From the NCBI RefSeq assembly GCF_002929305.1, contig NZ_PJIO01000018.1, forward strand, positions 1 through 64,000: a stretch of 64,000 nucleotides of DNA, given 5' to 3'. Shown piece after piece: positions 63,657-64,000 of the stretch; the stretch's first letter is position 1; each line of letters opens with the position of its first letter. The position numbers were made by a program, and so were the translations under genes. The notes under the pieces were generated by a model, which was not told where the DNA came from, did no database searches, and saw nothing but the letters and a program-made list of their open reading frames with translations. This DNA is from Arthrobacter sp. GMC3. GTDB lineage: Bacteria; Actinomycetota; Actinomycetes; Actinomycetales; Micrococcaceae.

Positions 63657-64000
63657 ATGACTGAATACCGGCAAGTAGGCACATCTGGACTGAGCGTTTC
63701 AACCGTGGGGCTGGGGTGTAATAACCTCGGCCGCAGCGGGACGGTGACGCAAACCCAGGAGGGGAGTGACGCCGTCGTCCACGCAGCCCTTGATTCCGGC
63801 ATCACCCATTTCGATGTCGCCGACGTCTACGGCATGACGCCCGGGTTGAGCGAAACCATTCTCGGCAAGGCGTTGGGTGCGCACCGCGACGACGTTGTTG
63901 TGGCAACAAAGTTCGGCATGGACACTCAGGGTGCCAACGGAGTGGATTGGGGTGGCCGAGGCTCACGGAAGTACATTCTGCAGTCTGTTGAGGCGTCCCT
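63657..64000 (+). CDS. aldo/keto reductase, N-terminal part
   Basis: The gene runs off the right edge, so only the first 114 codons are seen. The translation begins MTEYRQVGTSGLSVSTVGLG and contains the AKR catalytic residues in HFDVADVYG (Asp and Tyr) and ATKFG (Lys), typical of NADPH-dependent AKR enzymes of the Tas/YhdN branch. ATG 63657 has GGAGG directly upstream (one base spacing). Downstream AKR signature motifs lie outside the window. Confidence 0.9.
   Translation, partial: MTEYRQVGTSGLSVSTVGLGCNNLGRSGTVTQTQEGSDAVVHAALDSGITHFDVADVYGMTPGLSETILGKALGAHRDDVVVATKFGMDTQGANGVDWGGRGSRKYILQSVEAS

Overview
The window looks like a core chromosomal segment of a high-G+C actinobacterium of the family Micrococcaceae (Arthrobacter or a close relative). 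The evidence is protein-level resemblance, GTG/TTG starts, several apparently leaderless genes, a fused CydDC, SepH, DUF3071/3093/3159/3710/5998 proteins, a tricorn homologue, and gene order around sigA and dut that matches, from memory, Streptomyces (hrdB region) and Mycobacterium (sigA to dxs region). No tRNA, rRNA, CRISPR array, insertion sequence or prophage was seen. No gap between genes exceeds 300 bases; the longest are 10838-11122 (structured lpdA leader plus the pepA terminator) and 16577-16847 (sigA upstream region).

1-12.6 kb: the lipoate pathway and its customers. lipA (partial) and lipB overlap by a GTGA junction. Further on are the dihydrolipoyl succinyltransferase E2 (two lipoyl domains) and dihydrolipoyl dehydrogenase E3, then leucyl aminopeptidase. 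Between them are an atypical membrane protein kinase, a tricorn-type peptidase, an OsmC peroxidase, a small VOC protein and a small membrane protein. Strong stem-loop terminators separate most units.

12.8-24.2 kb: the PAC2 protein, an MFS transporter, a DUF4192 protein, then the primary sigma factor sigA with a SigR-type promoter match and a structured leader. Two perfect terminators separate sigA from a convergent LAL-type LuxR regulator. A small zinc-ribbon-like protein and topoisomerase IV subunit B follow; subunit A lies about 14 kb away on the other strand.

24.2-31.9 kb: a BlaI-type repressor and M56 membrane protease, divergent from cydA-cydB-cydDC (cytochrome bd oxidase and its thiol exporter). 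The shared intergenic region carries two tandem 19-bp palindromes, the first over the likely cydA -10 element. This is the best candidate for an under-described regulatory system here.

31.9-40.5 kb: accessory genes (GNAT protein, PLD_N membrane protein, DinB-like protein, DUF2975 protein, ArsR-type regulator divergent from an MFS exporter), then an LCP ligase whose C-terminal tail survives only in another frame, and parC.

40.5-64 kb: conserved actinobacterial housekeeping genes: a GNAT/acyl-CoA-synthetase fusion (protein acetyltransferase), DUF5998, a phosphodiesterase, SepH, DUF3093, dUTPase, DUF3710, an OB-fold protein, DUF3159, two RCK (TrkA) proteins divergent from a KimA-like potassium permease, a TRAM-domain RNA methyltransferase, a CtpE-like P-type ATPase, aconitase, DXS with two coupled unknown genes, and the start of an aldo/keto reductase.
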